Positions 1 through 7,828 of a stretch of DNA of 64,000 nt are shown here, in pieces. Positions within the stretch are counted from its first letter, which is position 1. Every line of letters starts with the position of its first letter. Source of the stretch: Saccharopolyspora gloriosae. Its GTDB lineage: Bacteria; Actinomycetota; Actinomycetes; Mycobacteriales; Pseudonocardiaceae. The translations under genes and the position numbers were made by a program. Below the pieces are notes generated by a model. It was not told the origin of the DNA. It made no database searches and was given only the letters and a program-made list of their open reading frames with translations. The stretch covers positions 6,433,470 through 6,497,469 of the forward strand of contig NZ_CP059557.1 in NCBI RefSeq assembly GCF_022828475.1, in the 5' to 3' direction.

Positions 1-70
1 CGTGTCCGCGCATTGTCCGCGGACAGCCGCAGAGGTCCGTAGGCGCTCGGGTCCAACCGCATAGGACAGC

Positions 71-111
71 AAACGGCCCGGTGACCGTTCGTGCAGGTCA
101 CCGGGCCGTTT
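71..111 (-). terminator. Hairpin terminator downstream of tRNA-Tyr
   Basis: A perfect 16-bp inverted repeat (arms 71-86 and 96-111, 9-nt loop) lies just past the 3' end of the minus-strand tRNA. The arm begins AAACGGCCCGG and its partner ends CCGGGCCGTTT, so the distal end is A/T-flanked as in an intrinsic terminator. It is symmetric and could act in both directions. Confidence 0.75.
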
Positions 112-120
112 CGGCTGGTG

Positions 121-201
121 TGCCAGGTGGAGGATTCGAACCTCCGAAGCTTTCGCGGCTGATTTACAGTCAGCTCCCTTTGGCCGCTCGGGCAACCTGG
201 C
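121..201 (-). tRNA. tRNA-Tyr (anticodon GTA)
   Basis: On the minus strand the acceptor stem GCCAGGT (201-195) pairs with ACCTGGC (128-122). The T arm GGAGGTTCGAATCCTCC is intact. The anticodon arm reads CTGACTGTAAATCAG, giving anticodon GTA and therefore tyrosine. The extended variable region fits a class II bacterial tRNA-Tyr. The bases after the discriminator do not read CCA, so CCA would be added enzymatically. The gene stands alone, followed by a strong hairpin. Confidence 0.95.
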
Positions 202-326
202 GTCGCCTGCCAGCTCTCGCTGGCTTGCGGGGACAAGAATACAGGTGTGCGTCGACCGGTTCCGGAGGGGGTGCGGCCGGTAGCGTGTCCGGGCGAGACG
301 TCTCGTTCCAACAGGAGGTATGCGCG

Positions 327-818
327 GTGGCAGACCCGTCGTTCGACGTGGTGAGCAAGGTGGACCGGCAGGAAGTGGACAACGCGCTGAACCAGGCCGC
401 CAAGGAACTGGCGAACCGGTTCGACTTCCGCGGTACGGGCACGAAGATCCAGTGGTCGGGGCAGGAGGCGATCGTGCTGGAGTCCGAGACCGAGGAGCGG
501 TGCCGGGCCGCGATCGAGGTGTTCAAGGAGAAGCTGATCAAACGCGGCATCTCGTTGAAGGCGTTCGACGTGGGTGAGCCCGCCGGCTCCGGGCAGGTGT
601 ACCGGGTCAGCGGCAAGGTCGTGCAGGGCATCGAGCAGGACGTGGCGAAGAAGATCTCGAAGAAGATCCGCGACGAAGGCCCGAAGGGCGTGCAGGCGCA
701 GATCCAGGGTGAGCAGCTGCGGGTGTCCGGCAAGAAGAAGGACGATCTGCAGAACGTGATCCAGTTGTTGAAGTCCACCGATTTCGACGTGGCGTTGCAG
801 TTCGAGAACTTCCGCTGA
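327..818 (+). CDS. YajQ family nucleotide-binding protein
   Basis: A 163-residue protein starting [20 protein letters not shown], the hallmark N-terminus of the YajQ/UPF0234 family. It continues through paired ferredoxin-like halves to the family C-terminus ([14 protein letters not shown]). Family members bind nucleotides, and some bind cyclic di-GMP; the role in actinobacteria is not established. The frame stays open further upstream, but GTG 327 is chosen because AGGAGGT at 313-319 sits 7 nt before it and it gives the standard family start. It is monocistronic, with a hairpin downstream at 857-889. Confidence 0.93.
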   Translation: MADPSFDVVSKVDRQEVDNALNQAAKELANRFDFRGTGTKIQWSGQEAIVLESETEERCRAAIEVFKEKLIKRGISLKAFDVGEPAGSGQVYRVSGKVVQGIEQDVAKKISKKIRDEGPKGVQAQIQGEQLRVSGKKKDDLQNVIQLLKSTDFDVALQFENFR

Positions 819-1130
819 TCCCGGCCGCTTCGGCGCCGGCCGTCCGTGGAACCAGGCCGGGTGCCGCTCAAGGCAAGCACGGCACCCGGTCTCCGGCTTC
901 GAACACGATCACGTCGAGTGGCCGCAACGCCGCCCAGCGTCGCCGCTGCGCCCCGAACCAGCATCTCCGTGCCCTCAGGGCCACCCGAGCGGATTCACAT
1001 TGATCTTGAGCGTCTCAGCCGCTCCGCCGATCGGCGTGGAACGGGACACTGTCACCGGGAAACTGCGGTTACCTCCAGGACCGGTTCGTCTACCGTGGTG
1101 ACGACCGACAGGCGCTGGAGGGATGTCCGG
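819..1130. other. Intergenic region between yajQ and rmlA
   Basis: This 312-base stretch has no supportable gene. It holds the hairpin at 857-889 and a possible -10 box TACCGT at 1091-1096 for rmlA, which would give a leader of about 28 nt ending in the GGAGGG ribosome-binding site near 1117. No convincing -35 box is visible. Confidence 0.5.
857..889 (+). terminator. Hairpin terminator after the yajQ-family gene
   Basis: A perfect 10-bp inverted repeat (CCGGGTGCCG at 857-866, CGGCACCCGG at 880-889, 13-nt loop) lies 39 nt after the yajQ-family stop. There is no T tail, as is common for actinobacterial stem-only terminators. Confidence 0.55.
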
Positions 1131-2011
1131 GTGAAGGGAATCGTGCTCGCGGGTGGCAGCGGCACGCGGCTGCACCCGTTGACGCAGGGCGTGTCGAAGC
1201 AACTGCTGCCCGTTTACGACAAGCCGATGGTGTACTACCCGCTGTCGGTGCTGATGCTCGCGGGGATCCGCGACATCCTGCTCATCTCGACCCCGGTGGA
1301 CCTGCCGCTGTTCCGGCGGCTGCTCGGGGACGGATCGCAGTTCGGCGTCAACATCGAGTACGCGGAGCAGCCGCAGCCGAACGGGCTCGCCGAAGCCTTC
1401 GTGATCGGCGCGGACTTCATCGGCTCCGACCCGGTGGCGCTGGTGCTCGGGACAACATCTTCTACGGCCAGGGCTTCTCGCGGGTGTTGCAGCAGAGCAC
1501 TCGGGATCTGCACGGGTGCACGCTGTTCGGCTACCCGGTGCGCGACCCGCACCGCTACGGCGTCGGCGAGGTCGACTCCGCGGGCAAGCTCGTGTCCATC
1601 GTGGAGAAACCGGAGCGGCCGCGGTCCAACAAGGCCATCACCGGGCTCTACTTCTACGACAACGACGTGGTGGACATCGCTCGCGGCCTGACCCCGTCGC
1701 CTCGCGGCGAGCTGGAGATCACCGACGTCAACATGGCCTACCTGCGGCAGGGGCGGGCGCACCTGACCGAGCTGGGCCGCGGCTACGCGTGGCTGGACAC
1801 CGGCACGCACGACTCGCTGCTGGAAGCGGGCCAGTTCGTGCAGGTCCTGGAACACCGGCAGGGCGTCCGCATCGCGTGCCTGGAGGAGATCGCGTTGCGG
1901 ATGGGCTTCATCTCCGCGGACCAGTGCCACGCGCTCGGTACCAAGCTCGCCAAATCCGCCTACGGCGAATACGTCATGGAAGTGGCCCGCTCCGCGGGTG
2001 CGACGGTCTGA
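1131..2011 (+). pseudogene. rmlA: Glucose-1-phosphate thymidylyltransferase, frameshifted
   Basis: RmlA makes dTDP-glucose from glucose-1-phosphate and dTTP, the first step of dTDP-L-rhamnose synthesis. The N-terminal part has the nucleotidyltransferase signature [18 protein letters not shown] and continues to VALVLG. Frame then shifts by one base near 1448-1451, where CTCGGGAC replaces the expected CTCGGGGAC. The rest of a normal RmlA follows in the next frame (DNIFYGQGF, then [12 protein letters not shown], ending at 2011). Restoring one G would give 293 residues, the usual family length. The start is GTG with GGAGGG upstream. Loss of one base in a G run could be a sequencing error or a real null mutation. 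No rmlBCD genes are nearby. Confidence 0.85.
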
Positions 2012-2035
2012 GCGAAGCCCCGCAGGACACCGCGG

Positions 2036-2905
2036 TCAGGGCATGGGTCGCCGGCCCGCCATGCCTTCCAGTCGTTTCACCCGGTCGCTGATCGGCGGGT
2101 GGGTGGAGAACATCCGGGCCATCTTCTCGCCGGGGCGGAACGGGTTGGCGATCATCAGGTGCGACTGCGACACGAGCTTCGGGTCCGGGGCCAGCGGAGC
2201 CTGCTGCGTGCCGCGTTCCAGCTTGCGCAGCGCCGAGGCGAGCGCCAGCGGGTCCCCGGTGAGCTCGGCACCGGACGCGTCCGCCTGGTACTCGCGGGAA
2301 CGGCTCACCGCCATCTGCACCACGGCCGCCGCCACCGGCCCCAACAGCGCGATCAGCAGCATCGCCACCGGGCTCGGCCGGTCCTCGTCGTGGCCGCCGA
2401 ACATGCCGAACAGCATCCCGAAGTTCGCCAGGAACGTCACCACACTCGCCAGTGCCCCGGCGACGCTGGAGATCAGGATGTCCCGGTTGTACACGTGGGA
2501 CAGCTCGTGGCCGAGCACGGCGCGCAGTTCCCGCTCGTCGAGCAGTTCGAGGATGCCGGTCGTGCAGCACACGGCGGCGTTGCGCGGGTTGCGGCCGGTG
2601 GCGAACGCGTTCGGCGCCCGGGTCGGGCTGAGGTAGAGCGCGGGCATCGGCTGGCGCGCGGAGGTGGCCAGCTCCCGCACGATGCGGTACATCGCGGGCT
2701 GCTCCGCTTCGGACACGGGACGTGCGTGCATGGAACGCAACGCCAGCTTTGCCGAATTGAAATAGGCGTAGCCGTTCATGCCCAGCGCCACCACCAGTGC
2801 GATGACCAGGCCCATCCGGCCGAACAGTGACCCGACCAGAAGGACCAGGGCGCTCATTCCGCCGAGCAGCAGCGCGGTCTTGAGTCCGTTGAGATGCCCG
2901 CCCAC
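2036..2905 (-). CDS. htpX: Membrane zinc metalloprotease HtpX
   Basis: A 289-residue M48 peptidase that degrades damaged or misfolded membrane proteins. Two adjacent hydrophobic helices occupy about residues 10-45. The zinc motif HELSH is at 133-137, and the third ligand is probably the Glu of SREYQADA near 205. A second hydrophobic pair (about 150-200) lies between them, the usual HtpX topology. The frame is open further upstream, but GTG 2905 is preferred: it has GGAGG 10 nt upstream and gives the typical N-terminus with [10 protein letters not shown]. The gene is convergent with rmlA, 24 bp away. In mycobacteria htpX lies beside the polyprenyl synthase gene, as it roughly does here. Confidence 0.93.
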   Translation of the reverse strand: MGGHLNGLKTALLLGGMSALVLLVGSLFGRMGLVIALVVALGMNGYAYFNSAKLALRSMHARPVSEAEQPAMYRIVRELATSARQPMPALYLSPTRAPNAFATGRNPRNAAVCCTTGILELLDERELRAVLGHELSHVYNRDILISSVAGALASVVTFLANFGMLFGMFGGHDEDRPSPVAMLLIALLGPVAAAVVQMAVSRSREYQADASGAELTGDPLALASALRKLERGTQQAPLAPDPKLVSQSHLMIANPFRPGEKMARMFSTHPPISDRVKRLEGMAGRRPMP

Positions 2906-3236
2906 TACGCCGTGTCCTCCGTGTCTGTCGCTGCTCACCGTGCGTCTCCTCCGGGCTTTCGCCGAATCGCCCTCGACCTGCGACGTCACTCGTCCACATC
3001 GTCGGGAGTCATGGGGGAAACGTGTGGCGGACGACCGAAGTTCCGTTGTCGTGGCGTGCCCCACGACACCTGAGAGGTCCAGACCGATTCGACCATGGTG
3101 CAACGATGACCTGCAACGGTGCGATCAGACCACATGGGACCGGGACGCCAAGATCCATCGGGCCTAGCATGGCCGCGCCACCGAAATGAAGAACTTTCCC
3201 GCCTGGGGGTTGGCGGGAGAGCAGAAAGGATCCCAG
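2906..3236. other. Divergent intergenic region htpX/YceI gene
   Basis: This 331-base gap must hold the promoters of htpX (minus) and the YceI-family gene (plus). A TANNNT box (TAGCAT, 3165-3170) could be the -10 of the YceI gene with a leader of about 60 nt. A direct repeat TGCAACG occurs near 3110. No ORF here looks genuine. Confidence 0.4.
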
Positions 3237-4142
3237 ATGTTCGCCAAATTGCGCAGGCGCCGCAACACCGGCGCCGCCCCACGGCCCGGCGCCGGAAACG
3301 CCGGATATCTCCCGGAAACCCCCCTCGATGGCGGCGTCATCAGCTGCCAGGTGCACGACGAGATGGGCAAGTTGCTGCCGGGAGCGCTCGTCACCATCAC
3401 CGACCGGCTCAACCAGCAGATCGCAAGCGCCGAGACGGACAGCTACGGCTCATTCCTTGCAACGGTGCAACCGGGGATGCACAAGATCTCGATCAGCGCG
3501 GGCGGCTTCAAGCGCAAGAGCGCTCGCATCGAGGTCCGGGTCAACCAGCACACCTCGCTCGGCGGCGTGCGGCTGGAATCGGACAACTCGCTGGCCCTGC
3601 CGCAGCCCGGAGTGTGGACCTTCGACCCCACGCACACCGAGATCCACTTCGTCGCGCAGCACGTCGGCATGTCGAAGATCCGCGGCCGGTTCAACTCGTT
3701 CGAAGGCCAGATCCAGGTCGCACCGCGCTTCCAGGACTCCCGGATCGACGTGGTGATCGAAGCGGACAGCATCGACACCGGCGTGAACATGCGGGACACG
3801 CACCTGAAGTCCGCGGACTTCCTCGACGTGGAGAACTACCCGAAGCTGTACTTCAGCAGCACCAAGTTCAACCAGGTCCGCGGTGACCGCTGGCTCATCG
3901 ACGGTGCGTTCACGCTGCGCGGCAGCAGCAGCAGCGTGCAGCTCGACACCGCATACCTGGGCCAGCGGACCTGGCAGGGACCCGGCTTCGACAGCGACCG
4001 CCGGGCCGCCTGCCGCGCCACGACCAGTCTGCGCCGCGAGGACTACGCGGTGAACTGGCAGGCGACGCTCGCCAAGGGCATCGCCGTCGTCGGTCCGACG
4101 ATCGACATCGAACTCGGCGTGCAGGCCGTGCTGGAACAGTGA
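3237..4142 (+). CDS. YceI-family protein with N-terminal regulatory-like Ig domain
   Basis: A 301-residue protein in two parts. Residues about 33-115 resemble a carboxypeptidase regulatory-like beta-sandwich domain (GALVTITDRL, GSFLATVQPGMHKISI). Residues about 125-301 are a YceI lipocalin-like domain (VWTFDPTHTEIHFVAQHVGM, ... LKSADFLDVENYPKLYF), a fold that binds polyisoprenoids in characterised members. No signal peptide is visible, so it may be cytoplasmic despite a family usually found in the periplasm. ATG 3237 has AAGGA 6 nt upstream; an ATG at 3186 has no such site. A polyisoprenoid role would fit the quinone genes nearby, but this is speculation. Confidence 0.85.
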   Translation: MFAKLRRRRNTGAAPRPGAGNAGYLPETPLDGGVISCQVHDEMGKLLPGALVTITDRLNQQIASAETDSYGSFLATVQPGMHKISISAGGFKRKSARIEVRVNQHTSLGGVRLESDNSLALPQPGVWTFDPTHTEIHFVAQHVGMSKIRGRFNSFEGQIQVAPRFQDSRIDVVIEADSIDTGVNMRDTHLKSADFLDVENYPKLYFSSTKFNQVRGDRWLIDGAFTLRGSSSSVQLDTAYLGQRTWQGPGFDSDRRAACRATTSLRREDYAVNWQATLAKGIAVVGPTIDIELGVQAVLEQ

Positions 4143-4148
4143 TCGCTC

Positions 4149-4178
4149 GCGCCGACGGTTGTGGGGAACCGTCGGCGC
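4149..4178. terminator. Bidirectional hairpin between convergent genes
   Basis: A perfect 12-bp inverted repeat (4149-4160 GCGCCGACGGTT, 4167-4178 AACCGTCGGCGC, loop GTGGGG) sits between the YceI-gene stop and the ddaH stop. It is suited to stop transcription from both sides. Confidence 0.75.
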
Positions 4179-4196
4179 CCCAGCTGTTCTGCCACG

Positions 4197-5057
4197 TCAG
4201 CCGTGCAGTTCCATCGTGCAGCACTTCGGGCCGCCGCCCGACTTGCGCAGTTCCGAGACGTCCACGTGGATCGGCTCGTAACCGCGCAGCCGCAGCTGAT
4301 CGGCGAGTCCGGTCGCTTCCAGCGGCAGCACCACGTTCCTGCCGTCCGAGACACCGTTGAGCCCGAGGCACGCGGCATCGGCGCCGTCCGCGATCACCGC
4401 ATCCGGGAACAGCCGCTCCAACACCCGCCGCGACCCCGCAGAGAACGCCTCCGGGTAATAGGCGATCTGCGGGTGTTCGCCCTGTTCCAGGACGAACAGG
4501 GCCGTGTCCAGGTGGTAGTAGCGGGCGTCGATCAGCCGCAGCGAGACCACCGGCACGCCCAGCGCCTCCTGCGCCTCGGCGTGCGCCTCCGGGTCCGTGC
4601 GGAAACCGGTGCCCGCCAGCAGCAGCTCGCCGGTCCACGCGAAATCGCCCTCGGCCTCGTTGGTCCTCGAGGGCATCACGATCTCGCGGAAACCGCTCTC
4701 GACGAACCAGCGGCGGAAGTGCTCTGCCTCCGCCGCGCGCTGCTCGGCGCGGAACCGGGAGCCCAGCACGCGGCCGTCGACCACGGTGCCGGAGTTCGCC
4801 GCGAACACCATGTCCGGCAGTCCCGGCTGCGCGGGAACCACCGACACGGCGTGGCCGAGGCGCTCGTAGGTCTCCTTGAGCTCCAGCCACTGCCGCATCG
4901 CCAACGCGACGTCGACGGGCTCGTCCGGGTTCATCCACGGGTTGATCACGTACTCCACGGCGAAGTGCTCCGGCGGGCACATCACGTAGTTGCGCAGCGT
5001 GGCAGTGCGGGGACGCGGCGCGGCATGCTGATCCGCGAATGCGGCGGTGACCGTCAT
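4197..5057 (-). CDS. ddaH: Dimethylarginine dimethylaminohydrolase / arginine deiminase-family hydrolase
   Basis: A 286-residue amidinotransferase-fold enzyme. It has the N-terminal substrate loop (MVFAANSGTV), an EGDFAW acidic motif (about 136-141), the catalytic His of YYHLDTALF (about 182) and a C-terminal catalytic Cys in PKCCTMEL (279 or 280). The family converts methylated arginines to citrulline, or handles related guanidino compounds; the substrate is inferred. It is divergent from an Lrp-family regulator 74 bp away, which probably controls it. In many actinobacteria an ornithine aminotransferase gene (rocD) accompanies this pair, but none is present here. A TAGATT box 7 nt before the ATG suggests leaderless transcription. 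Confidence 0.85.
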   Translation of the reverse strand: MTVTAAFADQHAAPRPRTATLRNYVMCPPEHFAVEYVINPWMNPDEPVDVALAMRQWLELKETYERLGHAVSVVPAQPGLPDMVFAANSGTVVDGRVLGSRFRAEQRAAEAEHFRRWFVESGFREIVMPSRTNEAEGDFAWTGELLLAGTGFRTDPEAHAEAQEALGVPVVSLRLIDARYYHLDTALFVLEQGEHPQIAYYPEAFSAGSRRVLERLFPDAVIADGADAACLGLNGVSDGRNVVLPLEATGLADQLRLRGYEPIHVDVSELRKSGGGPKCCTMELHG

Positions 5058-5064
5058 GATACGA

Positions 5065-5070
5065 AATCTA
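5065..5070 (-). promoter_or_regulatory. -10 box for leaderless ddaH
   Basis: TAGATT on the minus strand, 7 nt before the ddaH ATG, matches the TANNNT -10 consensus at leaderless spacing. No Shine-Dalgarno sequence is present. Confidence 0.5.
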
Positions 5071-5131
5071 ATCGGGGCTCGGACGACGTTCAATAACGCT
5101 CCATTGCGCGAAATACGGCATTATGTTGCGC

Positions 5132-5572
5132 ATGGATGCCTTGGATCAGCGAATCGTTTCGCAGCTGGTGACGGACGCGCGGGCCAGTTACGCCGAGATC
5201 GGCGCGGTGGTCGGACTCTCCGCTCCCGCGGTGAAGCGCCGGGTGGACAAGCTGCTGGACCTGGGCATCCTGCGCGGCTTCACGGCCGTGGTCGACCCGG
5301 AGGCGTTGGGGTGGGGAACGGAGGCCTTCGTCGAGGTGCACTGCCACGGCAACGTGCCCACGCACCGCATCCGCAGCGGCTTGGAACCGCTGCCGGAGGT
5401 GGTCGCCGCCTACACCGTGTCCGGCCCCGCGGACGCGATCGTGCACTTGCGCGCAGCCGACATCCACCACTTGGAAACCGCGCTGGAACGCCTGCGCGCG
5501 GTGGAATTCATCAGCCGAACAGTCTCAACGGTCGTGCTCTCCCGCCTACTGGAACGCCCCCCGCAACCCTGA
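5132..5572 (+). CDS. Lrp/AsnC family transcriptional regulator
   Basis: A 146-residue regulator. The N-terminal winged helix (DALDQRIVSQLVTDARASYA, ... VVGLSAPAVKRRVDKLLDLG, residues 1-50) is followed by a RAM/AsnC effector domain (about 60-140). ATG 5132 gives the canonical MDALDQ start; ATG 5123 is an alternative. It is divergent from ddaH, so it probably responds to an amino acid such as arginine or ornithine and regulates ddaH and itself. The short intergenic gap is AT-rich for this genome and carries two TTGCGC motifs (near 5104 and 5126) that could be binding half-sites. Confidence 0.88.
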   Translation: MDALDQRIVSQLVTDARASYAEIGAVVGLSAPAVKRRVDKLLDLGILRGFTAVVDPEALGWGTEAFVEVHCHGNVPTHRIRSGLEPLPEVVAAYTVSGPADAIVHLRAADIHHLETALERLRAVEFISRTVSTVVLSRLLERPPQP

Positions 5573-5650
5573 ACACCCCAGCCGCTCACCACGGCGCCAC
5601 CCCGCCAACAACAAAGCCGTACCTAGCAACGAAGCCGAACCCTGGCGGCG

Positions 5651-5827
5651 AAGCCGTGCTTTTGGCGGCGAAGCCCGCGAAGGGCGAGCGAAGCCCCGTC
5701 TGCCCCGCGGCCGAAGGCCGTGCCGTGCGGCGAAGCCGTGCTTTTAGCGGCGAAGCCCGCGAAGGGCGGGCAAAGCCCCGCCTGCCTCGCGGCCGAAGGC
5801 CGTGCCTTGCGGCGAAGCCGTGCCTGT
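5651..5827 (+). repeat. 82-bp tandem repeat made of GAA-loop mini-hairpins
   Basis: Two units of exactly 82 bp (5651-5732 and 5733-5814) differ at only a few positions; a third begins at 5815 and runs into the structured element. Each contains short palindromes with GAA loops, such as CGGC-GAA-GCCG and GGCC-GAA-GGCC. Closely related sequence recurs at about 33290-33507, 40680-40842, 46190-46335 and 49350-49401, each time just before a copy of the structured element. Confidence 0.85.
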
Positions 5828-5996
5828 ATGCGCGTCAGCGCATAGCCCACGTCACAAAGCCGACCACCCGCGGGTTCTCAGTTGGTCTCTCGCGAGGACA
5901 GCTTTTTCCCTCGTGGCGGAGCCACTCGGGAAAAAGATCCCGCAGCGAGGAAGCCACTGAGGTTCCGCCACCCGACCACCAAAGCCAAACGACCGG
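5828..5996 (+). repeat. Structured intergenic repeat, copy A
   Basis: Small stem ATGCGC/GCGCAT (5828-5833, 5838-5843) is followed by the large hairpin. The outer arms are 5877-5893 (CTCAGTTGGTCTCTCGC) and 5945-5961. Here they pair imperfectly, with 13 of 17 Watson-Crick pairs. The distal hairpin is TTTTTCCC/GGGAAAAA (5903-5910, 5928-5935) with GTGGC/GCCAC inside. The right end AAACGACCGG stops 1 nt before the stop codon of the minus-strand gene at 5998. Confidence 0.85.
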
Positions 5997-5997
5997 C

Positions 5998-7509
5998 TCA
6001 ATCGTTCCAAGCGACGAAGCCGGCTTCCTCCGCGTCTGCTTCGCTGCGGAACCAGACCTCGGCGATGACCCGGTCGTAGTGCGGCGAGTCCGGGGCGTGG
6101 TACCGCCGCGAACCGAAATCACCCTTGATCATGTGCCCGTCCTGCTGCGACGGCTCCTGCGGCGTGGCCAGTGACTCGCGCCTGCGGTTGGCCTGCGCCT
6201 GCGGGTCGGCGTGCCAGGCTGCGCCGGGCGAACGGGAGGTCTGCTGCATTCCGGGGCGCGGTCCGGCGCCGGGCGTGCGTCGCGGCAGCGGGGTCTGCTC
6301 GGACTCCGCGACCACCGGCACGTCCGAAGATTGGACGGAACCGGACGCCGGTTCGCTGAACTCGTGGGCTCGGCTTTCCACCAGTGCACGCAGGTTTCCG
6401 GCGAAGCCGTGGTGGTCCTCGCGCTCGTCGGGCCGATCCGACGCCGCGGGCTGCTCCGGTTCGGGCTCGACGTCGTCGCGGGACGGTTCGGGCGTCGGCT
6501 CGTCGCGGGACGGTTCGACTGCGTCACGTGGCTGTTCGGACGCGGGTTTCGGCGAGCTCGCCAGGTCCGAGAGGCCGAGCGCGGCGGACAGCTCGGCCGC
6601 GCCGGACAGTCCGGGCGGACCGGTCCGCTCGGGGGTCTCAGCGGCAGTGTCGGGCCGCGCGAAGATCTCGGTCCCGCCGGCGGTCGAGTTCTCGGCCCGC
6701 GGCGATCCGGCGATCTCCGGTTCGGCGCCCTCGTCCACGGCGTCCTTCTGGAACCAGGTGCTCGCGGATTCCACCGGGCGGTCGGCCGCCGGGTCGACGG
6801 CGTTCTCACCACGACCGAGGGCCTGTCCGATGTCGGCGGAGGTGGGCCGCGGGGTGTCCTGCTCGGCTTCGTGGTTCGGCGGGATGGTCCACGGCGAACC
6901 CACCGCGTTCGACGGCACGACCGTGTCGTCCTCCCGGCCGCGGCTGGGCCACCAGCCACCGCTGGAGCGGCCCGCGTAAGCGCTCTCGTCCTCCTGCCAC
7001 GCCCCGATGGGACGGGCGGTCGGAGTGGGTTGCGGGCTGCTCGGTGCCTGCTGCGGCGGCTGCGGACGTTGCTGCTCGGCACGCTGGGGTGTCTCGTCGT
7101 CGACAACGAGGTCGGCGACCTGCGAGCCGCCGCGCACCGAGACCTCAGCCCGGGCGTCGACCGCCGCCTGCTGCGCGGCGGACTGCTCAGCGGCCGGGTG
7201 CGGCAGCCGGGCGGTCTGCGTCGAATCCGTCCGAGGCGGCGGTTCGGGGACGTCCGGCAGGGGTTCTTCGTCCGCTTCTTGTTCCCAGCGCGGCTGGACG
7301 GTGGTGCGCTCGACCTTCGACGGCCGCGACGGGTCCTGCGCCCGCCAGGCCTGCCGGTCTTGGCGCGCGTCCTCATGATCCGCGAACTCGGACCTGACCT
7401 TGCGCAGCTTCCGCCGCAGCGGCAGCACGAACAACAACCAGGTGATCAAAGATCCGAGCAGGAACGCGGCGACACTCCACAACCACACCTGCGTAAACAG
7501 CCACACCAC
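5998..7509 (-). CDS. Sunset-domain membrane protein (ArfC-like C-terminus)
   Basis: A 503-residue protein with one N-terminal membrane helix (about residues 5-28, VWLWSVAAFLLGSLITWLLF) and a basic stretch. A long low-complexity region rich in Pro, Gln, Glu, Ser and Arg fills about 30-450. The C-terminal module of about 45 residues contains MIKGDFGSRRYHAPDSPHYD and AEVWFRSEADAEEAGF, the actinobacterial sunset domain named from ArfC variants. Its function is unknown. GTG 7509 is chosen for its AGGAGG 9 nt upstream. The basic linker and disordered body suggest a cytoplasmic scaffold anchored in the membrane. The next gene in the same direction upstream is the polyprenyl synthase, 319 bp away. 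Confidence 0.75.
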   Translation of the reverse strand: MVWLFTQVWLWSVAAFLLGSLITWLLFVLPLRRKLRKVRSEFADHEDARQDRQAWRAQDPSRPSKVERTTVQPRWEQEADEEPLPDVPEPPPRTDSTQTARLPHPAAEQSAAQQAAVDARAEVSVRGGSQVADLVVDDETPQRAEQQRPQPPQQAPSSPQPTPTARPIGAWQEDESAYAGRSSGGWWPSRGREDDTVVPSNAVGSPWTIPPNHEAEQDTPRPTSADIGQALGRGENAVDPAADRPVESASTWFQKDAVDEGAEPEIAGSPRAENSTAGGTEIFARPDTAAETPERTGPPGLSGAAELSAALGLSDLASSPKPASEQPRDAVEPSRDEPTPEPSRDDVEPEPEQPAASDRPDEREDHHGFAGNLRALVESRAHEFSEPASGSVQSSDVPVVAESEQTPLPRRTPGAGPRPGMQQTSRSPGAAWHADPQAQANRRRESLATPQEPSQQDGHMIKGDFGSRRYHAPDSPHYDRVIAEVWFRSEADAEEAGFVAWND

Positions 7510-7828
7510 CGGCGACGCCCTCCTCAAGGCCACGTGGGGCACCGTGAGCTTCGACAGGCTACGCCGAACACGCTGCGCTCCGTACCTCGGCGCAGCTCGT
7601 CCCCCGAATCGGGTTTCGGATCAAACCCGAAAGAGCGGATCAGTGCGCCTAGTGTTCAGTTCCCGGCACCTCGAGGACCGCGGCCCACGCGTTCGTGGAA
7701 CCGGATTCATCGCCACGGAGAGCCACCGGCCAACGGACCGGCCCGACACCGGTACCGCTACCCGAAGTGGGGCTCCGATGACGACACGTCACCTGAGCTA
7801 CCGCGACCCGAACACCCGCCGGCCGAGG
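7510..7828. other. Intergenic region upstream of the sunset-domain gene
   Basis: This 319-base gap contains a perfect 8-bp hairpin (TCGGGTTT 7609-7616, AAACCCGA 7623-7630, loop CGGATC) that could end the polyprenyl-synthase transcript. It should also hold the promoter of the sunset-domain gene. No coding sequence is supportable. Confidence 0.4.

Noticed and set aside
819-1130. Small coding sequence upstream of rmlA
   Set aside because: The frame in phase with rmlA is open here, but the composition is not protein-like and the GTG with GGAGGG at 1131 is clearly the start.
5828-5996. Insertion sequence or MITE with terminal inverted repeats
   Set aside because: The inverted arms differ in sequence between copies while matching within each copy, no clear target duplication was found, and no transposase gene is in the window. 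Not fully excluded.
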